From Schistocephalus solidus (Eukaryota > Platyhelminthes > Cestoda > Diphyllobothriidea > Diphyllobothriidae), in NCBI GenBank assembly GCA_017591395.1, contig WEDG01006400.1:62001-126000 (forward strand): DNA of 64,000 bases, written 5' to 3'. A program made the translations under genes and the position numbers. The notes beneath the pieces were generated by a model, which had not been told where the DNA came from, ran no database searches, and saw only the letters and a program-made list of their open reading frames with translations. Positions 23,569 through 35,668 of the stretch are shown here, one piece after another (within the stretch, counting starts at the first letter, position 1; each line of letters opens with the position of its first letter).

Positions 23569-23787
23569 TGGAGCTCAACGTGAGAAAATAGAATTCTCAC
23601 CTTCTAAGTGTCGTTACAAATGCTTCGGGATTGACAGACTACAACAACCCGTTATTTTTGAAGGCACACCTATGACTGAATGTTCCATCATCAAGGATTT
23701 AGGTTTAATCTACACTATTAATTTAAATCTGTCACCTCATACCAATATAGGTACGGCTAAAGCTGCACAGATTTGTGGCTTTATCTT
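23569..23787 (+). mobile_element. LINE N1 copy, left part (interrupted by N1-A)
   Basis: The plus strand reads EFSPSKCRYKCFGI, MTECSIIKDLGLIY and TAKAAQICGFI. It matches the RT C-terminal part of N1-A (EFSPTKCRYMSFG, IECSSIKNLGLSY, ITAKAAQICGFIS). It stops at AAQICGFI and the same copy resumes at 28863, directly after the N1-A insertion. The 5' end is truncated into N2 sequence. Confidence 0.8.
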
Positions 23788-24769
23788 TTTTTAGAATTTT
23801 TTTTAGAATTTAGAATTTATATTTGGTTAGCACCAGCAAGGCACTGTCTAAGCAAACATTAGTAACGAAATAAAGTTATGACAATGTATGCAGATAAAAT
23901 GTACAAATACATAACTTTTCCTGCTATGTCAACAGTTAGCGGTGTTTTAAAATTAATGGTGAACTAGAAAAAATAGGCAGTGAAAAAAAACTCCTAAAAT
24001 GAAAATGGAGGCAGAGTTCAATAGGCCTTCATTTTTGAAAAGAAGGTAGGAGAAAAAAACTGCTAAGGAAAAAATGGTCAGGTGGTAGATTAGGGTTATA
24101 CTGTAGTAGCATTTCAGAATGAGATAATGAAACGTTGAGGTGATTCGTTTTTGATCACTTAGGCGTATGAAACAAAATCTCACAAAAATGCGTCAATGAA
24201 ATTAAGTCCTCAGCATCTTAGGATCCAGAATTGAATTTTGATGATGGTAAGTATCCAAAAGAAACGGTAGCATTTTAGACTGTGGACCACCGAATGTGTA
24301 CGTCCGAATGACGTCATCGTTTGGATGACTGGTGATATAAGGAGACATCATAGTTCATGGGCGACTCGAGGTAGCGAAATATAGTTTCAAGAGGGTCACT
24401 TAAATTCTCGATGGTCCTTTCTCCGAGTCATGGGGAAAGCTACTGGGAAAAGATGAGGAAAATAAAAGGTTAATAGAATCAGTGTTAAGATAAATGTGCA
24501 GTCTTTGCTTGAATGCAGATAGAATAGTTAACGACCTAATTTCAATTTGCAAGTTATGCCAAAGAAAGCTTTACCTAGAAGCAAAAAAAGAGAGCATTTA
24601 GATGTGGAGGATGCAGGGGAAGGTATAATTAGTGCAGAATTTCTTAGGTTATAAGGAAGAGTAACGGGGGTAATGACAGAAAGCTTGGGGAGAGCTGCAC
24701 TAGTATTAAGTCGAAAAAGGAGACAAAAGCCTGCTTCAAGTCTCCTGACCCAAAGAAATTTTAGCTTCG

Positions 24770-26100
24770 TTAGCTGGCATCTTGTTGAGTAGGAAGTAGT
24801 TGAAAGAGTTGGAAATAGGAGTTTTTTTGTGAAATGTCTTTGGACATTTCAATTTTTGAACGGCTAGATTCGTTCATCAAACCGAAGAAAGGACAGCTAA
24901 ATTCAAGAATGGGAAGTACAAACATACGATAAAGTCTTAATTTAATTTCAGGAAGGTAGAAATTATAAGAAATAAAGCCGCAAATCTGAGCAGCTTTGGC
25001 CGTAATTCTATCGGCATGAGGCGAATGATCTAATTTATTGGTGTAGCTTAAGCCCAAGTTCTTGATGGAAGAACATTCAATCATAGGGCAACCTACAAAG
25101 ATAAGAGGTTGCGGCAGCCTTACAGGCCCCAAAACTCATGTAGCGACACTTAGTAGGTGAGAACTCCATTAGCCATGTGGAGCTCCAGGCCGAAAGAGCG
25201 TCTAAGTCTGAATGAATTTGTTATAGGCACCGTTCGGTCGTAGAGTTAGAGAAGGAATACACGCATTTGAGGTCATCAGCATAAATAAAAGATTAAGAAT
25301 GTTGAACTATCGATGAAATATCATTTATTTACAGTAAGAACAACAAAGGACCTAATATGGTACCTTGAAGGAGACCACTAACAATCGGGGTAGCACTTGA
25401 GTATGAGGACCCTACAACAACGTTTTGTTTTCAATCATTTAGGTATGATCTAATAAAGTCAGTAAGGGGAATAAGAAATCCTATAGCTTCTAGTTTCGCT
25501 AGAAGTCATGTATGAGGCACTTTATCGAATGCCTTACTAAGATCAAAATAGATAACTACTACAGATAGATGATCATTACGAAGAGAGGTTAGTAGATTTA
25601 GAAAAGACATGTGGCAGGTTTCACAAGAGCGGTCCGGTAAGAAGCCGTGTTGGGAGAAGTTGATAATTTGATTACTTATGCAAAAATCCGTGATTTGTTT
25701 TGCAATTAGTTTTTCGAAGAGTTGAGCCAGAGAGGGCGTTTTATGAACACCGTGATAGTTATGAATGTCCGAGCGGGAACCAGAGTTAAAAACTGGTATT
25801 ATAATAGATGTTTTCCAATAATCGGGGAAGAAACTATTTTCGAGAAATACTGAGAATAACTTGCTTAGTAAAGGTGGAAAAGCCCTTAACTGTTTAATAA
25901 GTGAGTTTGGAATGTTATCAGTTCCAACCGAATGTGAATATTTTAGGTGAGCTATTTTCTTTTGAATACATGAAGGCGAGAAATTAATGATTGTTAGAAA
26001 CGAATTTGAAAGCAGAGGAATTGTGGGAGTGGGGCTAGTTTCAGTGGTAAAGTGGTTGGCAAAAAAACAAATTTAACAACTCTGCTTGCCCAAATCGTCT
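24770..26100 (-). pseudogene. N1-A reverse transcriptase
   Basis: A nearly continuous minus-strand frame from about 26090 to 25510 carries SVGTDNIPNSLIKQ, HGFLPDRSCETCH and FDLSKAFDKVPHT (motif A, about 25511-25550). Next come SGLLQGTILGPLLFLL (motif B region, about 25345-25386), FIYADDLKCVYSF (catalytic YADD at 25272-25283), EFSPTKCRYMSFG and the C-terminal thumb ending near 24770. Only a few stops interrupt it, so this copy is fairly young. CR1/Jockey-type RT. Confidence 0.85.
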
Positions 26101-26593
26101 GTAACAAATTTTTTGTTACAGTCGAGTAAGTGCGGAGTTACATTCAGATTCTTAGCCGATGACCGAACATGGAAGATTTGAGCAACAGATTTGGATGAAT
26201 TGGCATCACTTAGTGCCGGAGACTCCCTACGCTTATCTCTCGTGAGCCTAGTTTTCGATGCTTATTCAAATATTTGTGCAATCCTTAAATGAACAGACAA
26301 AGAACTTTTAGATGAATCTTTAAGTTGATTTCGTAATTTATAAGTCTGTTCTGGAGAAAATGCGGAAGAGTAGAAGAAGCTGTATTTGAATTAAAAATCT
26401 TAAACGGGATAAAAGCCTTGATTTTTTCTGTGAGGCTCTGCAATAGCTCACGGAAAAAGTTTGGATCATTGATTGAGAATATGCTATGCCAATCTAGAGT
26501 GCTTACGAAATTGTTTATTATTGCATGGTTTGTGTTAGCAAAGTCGGGGTTATTACATTTAACCTCAGGCTTCGTAAGAAGGGGGACAGGAAA

Positions 26594-26918
26594 TCAACAG
26601 TGAATTATTGCGTGATCACTCGTGAAAAGATCATGATGAAAATTCGTAAAGAGAGAATGGACATCATCTGTAAAAATTAAATCTAAAATGTTGTCATTTC
26701 TAGTAACTGATCTGAACAGTTTGGAACTTTTTGAAAAAGTAATAGTATCGACCAATTTCTGATGTTTAGGCGGAGAGGAATTTGCCTGCCAGTCAATGTC
26801 TGACAGATTGAAATCGCCTACGATCATTTTGACATCAAATTGAGTTTCTGCAACTTTTTAAAATAGTTCACAGAGCTCGCTTTTATTGCCCAAATTACAC
26901 GGAGGATTAAAGACACAG
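26594..26918 (-). pseudogene. N1-A endonuclease, central and C-terminal part
   Basis: After a frame change and a stop, the minus strand reads CVFNPPCNLGNKSELCELF, then MIVGDFNLSDIDWQ (GDFN catalytic block, about 26815), NDNILDLIFTDD, and FTSDHAIIH (SDH block, about 26605). All three diagnostic APE-type blocks are present. Confidence 0.8.
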
Positions 26919-27854
26919 CTAATTACCGCTTTTTTCTTGTACGGGAGGATGACTGAAGCAAAGCATACAAGCAAAGCAAAGCATAGCAAGCGTCGAGTCA
27001 GAAATAAGAGTGTGAGCCCAGGATTCAGTTATGCACAGCACATCTGGATCAAGCTTAGCCATCTTATTTACAACTGATCTCGCATTGATTGAAACTAAGC
27101 TGAGCGTATTCCTGAGCTGCAGGTTACGCTCATCAGTATTTATAAAAGGATAATTTGGTGGCGGAGAAGAAAACTGGAAAGAAGAAACGAAAGGTGGGAA
27201 ACAAAATTGCTCTGGTCCACAATTTGTCGAAATTTTACTGTTAAGAGAACTGAGATTATTGTACAACGGCATATTTGGATGAAAACCTTGAAAGGGAAGG
27301 CTATATTGGGGCGTTTGAAAGATAGGGGGTGGCATAGAAATGAGATTTTGAAGGAAGTAAGCATAAATTGGCGGAAAACGTGCATTTGAAAAAGGAATAA
27401 ATGATTTCGAAAAACTAGTAACAAAATTAGAAGTGTTAATTATTTGGGGATTTTGGACACTTTTTGGGTTGGCAAAGATTCTAACGTTAGCGTTCGCAGC
27501 TGTTGTAGATGCTGAGGGGATAGCAGGTTTCCCATCGGTAATGACATTACTGATTTTAATGCCTGGATTAGCCAATGATTCAGATTTACTAGGAGTTTTC
27601 TTAGGTTTATTAGATTTGGCAGCTATAGCAGGCATGGTTTGCTTGGGATGAGAAAGAAGTGGCATTGACACAATTTCACTCAAACCAGGAACAAGGTTAA
27701 CGGGTGAAGATTTAGCTGGAATCGAAATTCCTGTCAATCCGGAGGGCCGTGGGCTTGCATTAGCTACAGGAAAAACCTCTGAGATAACTTTTGATATTGA
27801 AGGTGTAGACCAAGGCTTCTTATTTGCTAATGAGGGTGAAATCCGACGTTCCAT
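26919..27854 (-). pseudogene. N1-A ORF1 C-terminus running into endonuclease start
   Basis: A 311-codon open frame. Residues 1-240 are Ser/Pro/Asn-rich low-complexity ORF1 sequence. Residues 250-280 read LSLVSINARSVVNKMAKLDP then VLCITESW, the N-terminus of an AP-like endonuclease (N in INARS and E in TESW are catalytic). The frame is lost in a short AAGCAAAGCAT repeat near 26955-26990, which looks like a small local duplication. In this copy the ORF1-like region and endonuclease are fused in one frame. Confidence 0.65.
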
Positions 27855-27937
27855 TGGGTTTTATCCCTACAGATAAACAACTTGTTTTTTTCAAATATTG
27901 AGCTGAGTGCTCATGCTTAGAGAAAATAAGGTCAACT

Positions 27938-28363
27938 TCAATCGCTGAAAAAGTTTGACCAGAACTGGCGGGTTTTTGCTACGGAAGACAACTTTTTAGC
28001 TTCAGCGACTTTAAATTTAAAGCCGCATGAGTAAAGGAAATGAAATGCAACGTCCAGGGAAATTTTACTCTTGGGGACGTTTTTTAAAATAAAATTGAAA
28101 CTTCTCTTATGTCGGTCAATTGACTCGGTACTGACCATGTTTATAAAAGGCTCTAGTTTCACGCATTGTTGAGAAGTGAGTGAAGACAACTTTCCCTCAA
28201 AAATGGTACCAAGGATCGTGAAGAGAGAACCATATTAAGACATAAAGGTATAAAAGTTTTCCAGGGCGTCAAGGTCTAATTTCTTCATGCTTAAGGTGGG
28301 TTGCTCTAGTGGAAGTTTTACGTGAAGAGGATGTTTGCGTCTAAGCACTGACTGGGGTTTCAT
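27938..28363 (-). pseudogene. N1-A ORF1, N-terminal part
   Basis: Begins at ATG 28361-28363 with MKPQSVLRRKHPLHVKL and continues past one in-frame TAA (about 28236). It then reads RHKRSFNFILKNVPKSK, an RRM-like ORF1 signature of CR1-type LINEs (FILKNVPES). A frame change near 27938 leads into the next segment. ORF1 proteins of such elements bind RNA and act as chaperones. Confidence 0.65.
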
Positions 28364-28862
28364 ATTGATTTTAAAATATAAGTATTTTTAAAATCGATAA
28401 TACGAAAGGGAAATTGTCACTAGTGCCGGTTTGCGGAATAAAAGATGTAATATTTGAAATATGTGTTTTAAGCAAGGCACTGCAAGCAAATATCTGCTAG
28501 GTAACGAGTTTAAACTGAAAATAGAATTAGCTAAGAGGCTAAGCAGGATGAAAAATTATATCAACTGGTATACCAGTTAATGCAAATTATTCTTCGCTTG
28601 AAATAAGGTAAACTTACAAAATTTCAACTTTATTTCTAGAATTAACCTTTAGATTCCGTCCTTTTGACGTAAATCTGCGATAACTTTAATGAGGCTATGT
28701 AGGGTGAAAAAGTTTAAAACTGTATATTTCTCCCTTTTGTCAATTGCAATAACTGCAGGTGTGTGCAGCTGATAAAGAGGTAAAAATATAATAAATTTTC
28801 AATAATTTAGCTAATATTTTCTACAGGAAACGAAGAAATCGGTTTAAAATTCGAGAATTCAC

Positions 28863-29900
28863 TTATCTTCAAATTTTAATTTAATTTCTATCTTCCTGAA
28901 ATTAAATTAAGACTTTATCAAATGCTCGTCCTTCCCATTCTTGAACATTGCTGTCCATTTTTGGGTTGAATGACCAAGTGTAGCCGTTCTTAAATTGAAA
29001 ATGGCCAAAGATATTTTACTCGGAAACTCTTACATCCGAACCTTTTAACTACCTCGTACTTGAATAGGTGCCAGCTAACTTACCTAAAATTTATATGGGT
29101 TCGGTGACTGGAAGCTGGCTTCTGCCTTTATTGCCTTAATAATAGTTCAAATATTACCCGAATTTCAACCATAACGCCTGTTAGTCGTCCGAACAACCTA
29201 CGTAAATCTTAACTGATTATGCCGCCTCCTTTATCCCCTACAACTAAACGCTCTCTGTTCTTGGTTTCTAGGTATTACTTTATTTGAAATAACCTGCCAA
29301 TCGATATAACGTTATCAAATAACCTGTCTACTTTTAAGCAAAGACTGCACATTTATCTCTAAACTGATTTAATTCACCTTTAATTTTCTTCTTCCTTCCC
29401 GAGCAGCTTTCTCCATGACCTCGAGAAAGGACCATCGGGAATTTAGAAGGCCATCTCCAAATTATATCTTCCATGCAGCATTCCCCCCACGAACTATAAT
29501 GTCCTCATAACGCATGCCTCCGTAAAATGATCGCCAAGCAATTATGTCATATTGCGCGCTCGTTTTAAAGCACCTCCGTTTTGAATGCCAATACCCATCA
29601 TCAGAATTACAAGCTGAATACTGAGCTGTGCAGGCCTCGGATTCATTATCGATTTTAAAGCCAACTAGCACCTCTGAGCGCATTATTTTGATCGCTTCTT
29701 ACTCAATTATCGGATCTCCTATTATCCTTTCATACTATGCTCAGAAGCAACTTACCATGCTGCTTCATACGCCCTCGCGGAGCAGTCTAGCTGTTTTGAC
29801 CCTACTCGGACTGTTAACGATCGTTTCGGGCTCCTCTGTTGGTGGTTTGAGAAATCATCAATGAGAGTATCGTGGTTGCTTCTCTGGCAATTCTACAATG
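28863..29900 (+). mobile_element. LINE N1 copy, right part (continues 23569-23787)
   Basis: The plus strand resumes at FYLPEIKLRLY and reads LVLPILEHCCPFLG, exactly the residues that follow AAQICGFISYN in N1-A. Nucleotide similarity to the N1 3' UTR is clear to about 29510 (AAAGGACCATCGGGAATTTA at 29425) and fades toward 29900. The copy is older than N1-A, which is inserted in it. Confidence 0.75.
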
Positions 29901-30409
29901 GCCTTCACAATCTCTATGGTCCTTTCCTCTTTCAACCCTAAGCGAACGGATTATGCCTGCGGAGGTTTCCTCTGTCTAGAGTCCTTGACAGTTATGCTTA
30001 TAGCCAGATGATACACATTGGGACCACACCTGTAGTGCTGAAAATTAGCCTCTGTCGTTAAATGATTTCTCCAATGATAAGGAGCATTTTGAACGCTCAT
30101 ACGCTCTCATCAGCATGTCGGTCCTACCAAACGCGTAGGTTTTTCACCTAGGAGCGACAGTTTTTTCTCCTTCAAATCCCATAAACCCCATTCAAGATAT
30201 GCCTCTTCCATAAAATTCCCAGTGAATTTTTTTTCACTGACTGCTCTTTTATCCAATTTGTTGACCCCACTGATTTGTGTCAATTGTCATTGCCAATAGC
30301 TGACCTTCTTATAAAACGTAACTTAACACGATTTTGCACTCGTTTTAATTTATTTTTATCCAATGACGGTGCCCTTACGGGTACTCAAATAAAACAGTTA
30401 TCTATCTAT
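29901..30409. other. Unassigned; possible 3' end of a plus-strand element
   Basis: No coding motif. The stretch ends with CGGTGCCCTTACGGGTACTC, AAATAAAACAGTTATCTATC and TATT, which looks like a polyadenylation signal followed by a short ATCT microsatellite, a common LINE 3' end form. Confidence 0.35.
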
Positions 30410-32160
30410 TCTTTCTAAAGAGATGATAACCACAGAGGGATACTTCTTGTTCTCGAATGTCTTCTGAGAGCCACATTTCTTTCAGGACAATTATATCAGG
30501 TGTATGTTAGAGAGAGAGATACGCTTTATTTTGAAAGTAAAATTCCAAAAATTTCAGCAAAAAAGGTCCTCCATTCACCGTGAAGAATCGCCCTTGAATG
30601 CGTCTCAAAATATTGATCAATTTGAACTTCCTTCCAAATGGTGCCAGCTTCGTGCACTTATGAACTCATTTTTGTGGTTCGAATAAATAAATAGGGTTAA
30701 AATACAGTATATAATGGGTGAACTAGGCCAATTGACGTACAAATAAGAGGATTCCCATGCAAATGGAGAGCAGACAAGATGGCGGCTCAATTTCAAAAGC
30801 CCACGCCATCATCAACAAACGTCCGGAGATCACTCATTTTATTAAAAAAAGGCTCTGTAAATATTAGTTCATGACCTCCAACAACGAAATAGCAGCGTCG
30901 GTGTCTGTCCCCGGTAGATGGTAGAGAGCCATGGCTTCAAGGGACTGCGATCCTTATGTCTTTATAGTCAGCCAAATAGCATCGATACCATTGGTAATCT
31001 TCTCCGTCCTTTCACACACTGTGAAATTGCTCTTAACATACTTCGCAACTCTTCCATCCTGGCGGTGGGTACGGTCTCTCCTGAACAACTGATACCTGGA
31101 TGATGCTTCTTCGCAATCGCTGATGTTCTGTGAGAGCTATGTTTCTGTGCTTGCTATAATATCAGAAGACAGAACGGTTTCCTGTATTCCCAGTTCACCG
31201 AGCTTCGAAAACAGACTTTGGGCGTTGGTATACAGAGATTAAAGTTGGCAACACTAAGCAGAGCCAAATTCCATTTTCTCGAGTTTGCCAATACTACTTT
31301 GTCGCCACCATCATGAGCATTGGCTGGTTCCAGGGCAATGTCGTGTTTCTATTTATCACGCGTCCCCTAAAAATAACCAGACAGTTCTCTCCAGCTGCAA
31401 GTCTCCTCTTCAATTACATCAGTAATTCACGGCGTTATAGACGTTCTGCTGGAGAGTAGTCCGGCTGGAAAAACCTGCTTATGAGAGTTTCGAAGGTTGG
31501 TCTTTCTAGAGAGAAGTAGATTAGCCTCTTCCTTGCTGTCCAAGACAATTGTAATAGGCCGTTGTCTCACAGTTTCTGACTGTTCTATATCCTTTTTTCG
31601 ATCCTGTAGGCTGCGCGAACGGTTAACTTCTGTCCTGAATGAAGTATATTGTTCTGCAGATGCTGAAACATAGCAACGTTTTGGAGATCCTTTCCTTTGA
31701 GGAACGAGCAGTTGCTTCAGGTAAACCCTGGATAACTACGCAATTCGCTCGGTGTAGGGCGTTCTTCAAAACACTGTTGACCATATTTCTTCTGAATGAT
31801 CTGAGGGATAAATGAGAGTTGTTTTTAGCTTTCTACTCCTGTTATGGTGTTTCCCAATTCTATCTTGCCACGCGTTGGTCTTTTTTCTGAAAGAAGTTGT
31901 GTCTGAAGTCGGATCTGCCTTTGAAGAGGCATTATTGAAGATGCCCTGATATTATTGTTATCCAATTTGACATTAACCGGGTTGCAATCCATAAATTAAG
32001 AAGCTACTAAGACTGTATTATCTTGAATTACTTGCGTATTTTACTTTACTTTTTTGCTCGTACGCAGGTAATCACGTTCTGTCCGTCAATATTCTGCTTC
32101 AGGAGTGACCTACATCCCCGATCTCGTTTTCCATTTTTTTGAGTTTGATCAATATATAGG
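30410..32160 (-). mobile_element. LINE family N4: ORF1 end and endonuclease start
   Basis: Minus-strand frames: RANCVVIQGLPEATARSSKE (RRM-like ORF1 block, about 31760-31700), TIVLDSKEEANLLLSRKTNL (about 31555), then LYTNAQSLFSKLGELGIQE and SSDIIASTET (endonuclease start, about 31215-31150). A repeated endonuclease-start-like block with KEMWLSEDIREQEVSLCGYH near 30450 indicates a second partial copy. The RT is missing here; related RT sequence is at 16700-17580. Confidence 0.65.
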
Positions 32161-32794
32161 TACAGCCAACGCAAGGTTCACCTTCGTAACCCCATTGTTT
32201 GTGGTAAGTTAACTTTTGGCCCGTTTCACCGATCTTGGGCTGCAGGCATTAAGAGCACGAGCAAAAATCCTGGAAGTGAAGGTAATATTGCCAGGGTTTC
32301 CTTCTAATGAAGTGCCGCAGCTTTGCCTGCTATTCTCGTCAAAATTGTGACCGTCTATCAATCATGAAATTTGATGAGTATTTCGAACAAATGAGTACAT
32401 CTAGTGTTTTACAGTTAACCAAAAGAACTTGATAAAACGTATGAAGGATAGTTAGAAACGCCTCAGCCGTTTTGCAGGTCTCGAGAAATCTGGATAACTT
32501 TTGACCTTGTACAACTTTGACGACTTGTTGTCCAGGGCTGTTAATTGCGCACGAATCAGTTCTGTAGTCCGTTAGAATTCGTTGAAAAAAAACAAAATTT
32601 GCTCGAAATATGATTTCTGAGAAATTTCCACACGAGAAGAAACTTCCAAAGACGAAGGAAGTAATTTTGCACTTAAGGTTCTGGTGGCAACGTCGGAAAC
32701 GGTAAAGGTGAGGTGGTATCGATTTTGAAATAGTCGCAGTTAGAGAGCAGATAATCCCGTTACGCTCAGTCGAACTAATGTAGGACCTTAGTAA
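32161..32794. other. Unassigned; 154-codon minus-strand frame
   Basis: A minus-strand frame (32339-32803) starts inside the gypsy-2 break and has no motif I recognise. It may be the 5' UTR side of the N4 LINE plus unrelated sequence. Confidence 0.35.
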
Positions 32795-35661
32795 AGAAGT
32801 CAATCTTGACCAGGATATACTTGAATCCGCGTAAAGAGATTGGGAGGGGCCCTATGATATCCAAACCTACGCGCTCTCCAGGGAATCGGTATTCATTGGT
32901 TGAATTGGGTCTTGAGGGGTAGGTATGGGGGTTTGAAGGTAGCGCAGGTAGCAGAGGACCGACAGAAGTGCTCTACGGCCACCAAAACCTCCCTCGAGTA
33001 GCAAGTTCTGTCCTGCGCTGACCGCAGTGGCCCAGTTTGCTGTGGAGGTCATTCATGCTGTACTCAACGAGGCAGACTTAAAAAACTAGGCGTAAATAAT
33101 GAGAGATTTGATCAAACTGGAAGAATCTGTCGTTATCAATGGTAAGATAGGGCCACTAGTTTAATAAAAGGCGGGCATTTCGGCTGGATCTCATCATTTT
33201 CCGTTCTGAAGTTTTACAAAAACCGCGGATAAGGTGACTATAGATAACGACGGTATCTAGATCATTGCTCTGCACTGACGCTCAGTTATAGTGTGATGGT
33301 TCGGAGACCACTATTCCATAAACGTGCAATATTGGGGTATCCGTGTCGGCACTTAGAGTTTGGAGAAGGCGGGCTAGGGCATCCGCATTACTGCATTTTG
33401 TTCCCGGCCGATACTCGCAATAAAAGTCGACGTCCTGCAAGAACTCCTGCCAGCGGGCGAGTTGGTCCATCGGATCCTTAAAGAACCGCATCCATTGTAG
33501 GGCTTGATGATCGGTTCGAAGTATGAATCGCCATCCAATTAACAGATGTTTAAATTGGCGTATAAAGACAACGATCGCAAGTAGTTATCTGCGAAAGTTA
33601 CAGTAATGGCGTTGCGTTTTTGTAAGTTTGATGCTAGCAAAGGAGATGGATGTTCTACTCTGTCGCTATTAGCCTCAGAAATTACCGCGGTTATGGCGTA
33701 ACCACTGGCGTTAGTATCTATGATAAAGTGGGAAGTGTCGTCGTTCGTGTTGGTGAGAGATAGCAGGAGGGTCGAACAGAGAACCACGCGTAGGTCAGTG
33801 AAAGCACGTGTAAATTCGTCCGACCAGGTGTAGACTCCACCTTTCTCGGTGAGTTTATAAAGGGGGCTGGCGATGTGTGCAAAATAACGGATAAACTGCC
33901 TATAGTAGGAAGCTTACCTTAGAAACTCCGAAGTTCTGGTGGGTTGGTAGGGGTTGACCATGTGCGAATGCATTGCACTCAGTCGGGTTAAGGTGATATA
34001 CGACCTGGTGTTATTGTGTTACCTAAAAACGTACTTCGGTTCGGAGGAAAAGGCATTTGGAGGGCTTGAGCGTTAAGCCAGAATCGCGGAGTGCCTCCAA
34101 GGTTGGCCGTAGGTTACTGTTATGTTCTATGATAGTGTGCTCGAATAGAAGAATATCATCCAGGTATCTCAGACATTTATTTGGGATAAGGGGCCGTAAG
34201 ACGTGGTACAGGAGGCGTTGAAAGGTGGCTGCGGCGTTTCACAAGCCAAAATGGAGCGTTTGGAATTCGAACAATCCTTGTGGAACTGTAAAAGCGGTTT
34301 TTTGTTAGTCGTTGGGGTGGATTTTTACTTGCCAATACCCTGATTTACGTTCGAGGGTTGAGTACCATGCGGCATTTCCCAGGGCTTCTAGTGTATCCTT
34401 CAACCACGGGAGGTGGAAATAATCACGTGCCGTAACGGCGTTGAGACGGCGAAAGTCTGATCAAAGGCAAAGTGAGCCGTACTTCTTCGGAACTAAAGCA
34501 ATAGTCGATGCCCAAGAGGATGACGATGCCTGAATAATCTTGGCTTCCAACAGTTCATCGAGAAACTCATCGAACCCTGCACGATAGCAAAGGGGTATGC
34601 ACCGTGGAGGTTACCAAATGGATTTAGCATCGTCTGTATCAATTGTTTGTTGGATAACATGGGTGCGGCCAATGGAGGTGGTTGACCAGTTAAATAATTC
34701 AGTGACCAATGAGAGGAGGTCTTTTAACTGTGTGTAGGCCACGGACCCCACCGAAGAAGGGGAGGGAATAACTTCATCCAAATGTGATGGGTCTAAGAAA
34801 ACAGTGGAAAGCACCGTGTTTTACATAAGGTCAAAGTCCGGTTATGCGGTGGGAGGGGCTAAGGCATTGGTGTTAGATCCGAGAAGAAGGCGTCTGCTAC
34901 GAATATGGATATTACAGTCATGCACCATAAAAAAGTCCAATCGTAGCACAAGGGGCCAGGCACTATCTGGTGCGACCAAGAAGTTATGGGTCACCTGATT
35001 GTTTTAGATCAGAAAGTGTAGAGATATAGTACCCGCTATGCAAATCAGGGTACTGTTAGCGGGGTGTAACTGACATGTCACTGAATAGGGTTCTATTCGG
35101 CTTAACAGGTGTTGGAAAAGCATATGGCTGGCTGCGAAAGACACGTTAGCCCAAGTATCAACTAAATCTTGCGTAGGGTGACCAGCAAGTAACACAGAAA
35201 TTACAAAGGCGGGGACGTCAGGTGATATATTAAAGAGAACGGAGTCTGAAAACGGGGACTTACAAGGTGGGTTGTGTCCACAATGTCGTGCCTGGGGTCC
35301 GAAGGCTGTGCAGTATTGGCAACCAGGTTTGTGTTCAGGGAAGCGCACTGGAATATGTTGGATACTAGGGATATTTAAGTTGGAGGGGGAATATAAGTGA
35401 CAGGCGTTAGGGCAATTCATAGGTTTCTAGGATGAGTTTTGGTGGCATCCTGCTGCGTGTCTTCTGTGTAAAGATCGTTGTATTTGCGGCAGTGTCTAAG
35501 GGCTGTGGATAGATTTGCAGGTGGGTTGAGGTAGCAGATGTTGGCGAGTGTGCGGCCCCGTAGACCTGCCACAAAGTGGTTAAGGATGAGGTCTTCATGG
35601 TCAGCTTGTGACATTTTGGGAAATAAGATATGCGCGAATTGACTTAGTTCGAGAAAGAAGA
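32795..35661 (-). mobile_element. Gypsy-2 main body (gag C-terminus to integrase start)
   Basis: Minus-strand order: gag end (LSQFAHILFPKMSQADHEDL, about 35640), Cys box GCQYCTAFGPQARHCGHNPP then C (about 35330-35265, resembling the CsRn1 Gag box with Cys for His), protease LLAGHPTQDLVDTWANVSF (DTW for DTG, about 35180), RT with FRRLNAVTARDYFHLPW and CLRYLDDILLF (about 34170), RNase H (FIIDTNASGYAI, about 33715; WQEFLQDVDFYCEYRPG, about 33440), and integrase zinc-finger and core start GLDIIGPLPISLRGFKYILV (about 32850). The element is cut off after the first integrase Asp. Its gag start lies at 41663-42150, beyond two later insertions. Confidence 0.8.
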
Positions 35662-35668
35662 TTTTAAT

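Larger units (their letters stand above)
23788..28862 (-). mobile_element. LINE N1-A, full-length CR1-like element (5.1 kb)
   Basis: A minus-strand non-LTR retrotransposon with 5' UTR (28862-28364), ORF1, endonuclease, RT and a 3' UTR that ends in AAATTCT repeats and an A-rich tail, a CR1-type 3' end. It is flanked by TTATCTT at 23781-23787 and 28863-28869, a likely target-site duplication. The disrupted target is another N1 copy in the opposite orientation (23569-23787 plus 28863 onward). A few stops and frameshifts break the ORFs, yet key RT motifs survive. Confidence 0.85.

Noticed and set aside
23569..29900. Twin-priming inversion as the cause of opposed N1 pieces
   Set aside because: The two plus-strand pieces are adjacent in the element and flank a complete minus-strand copy with a target duplication, so nesting explains it better than an inversion within one insertion.
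32339..32803. 154-codon minus-strand frame as a gene
   Set aside because: It has no motif, begins at the truncated end of gypsy-2, and is probably chance plus LINE untranslated sequence.
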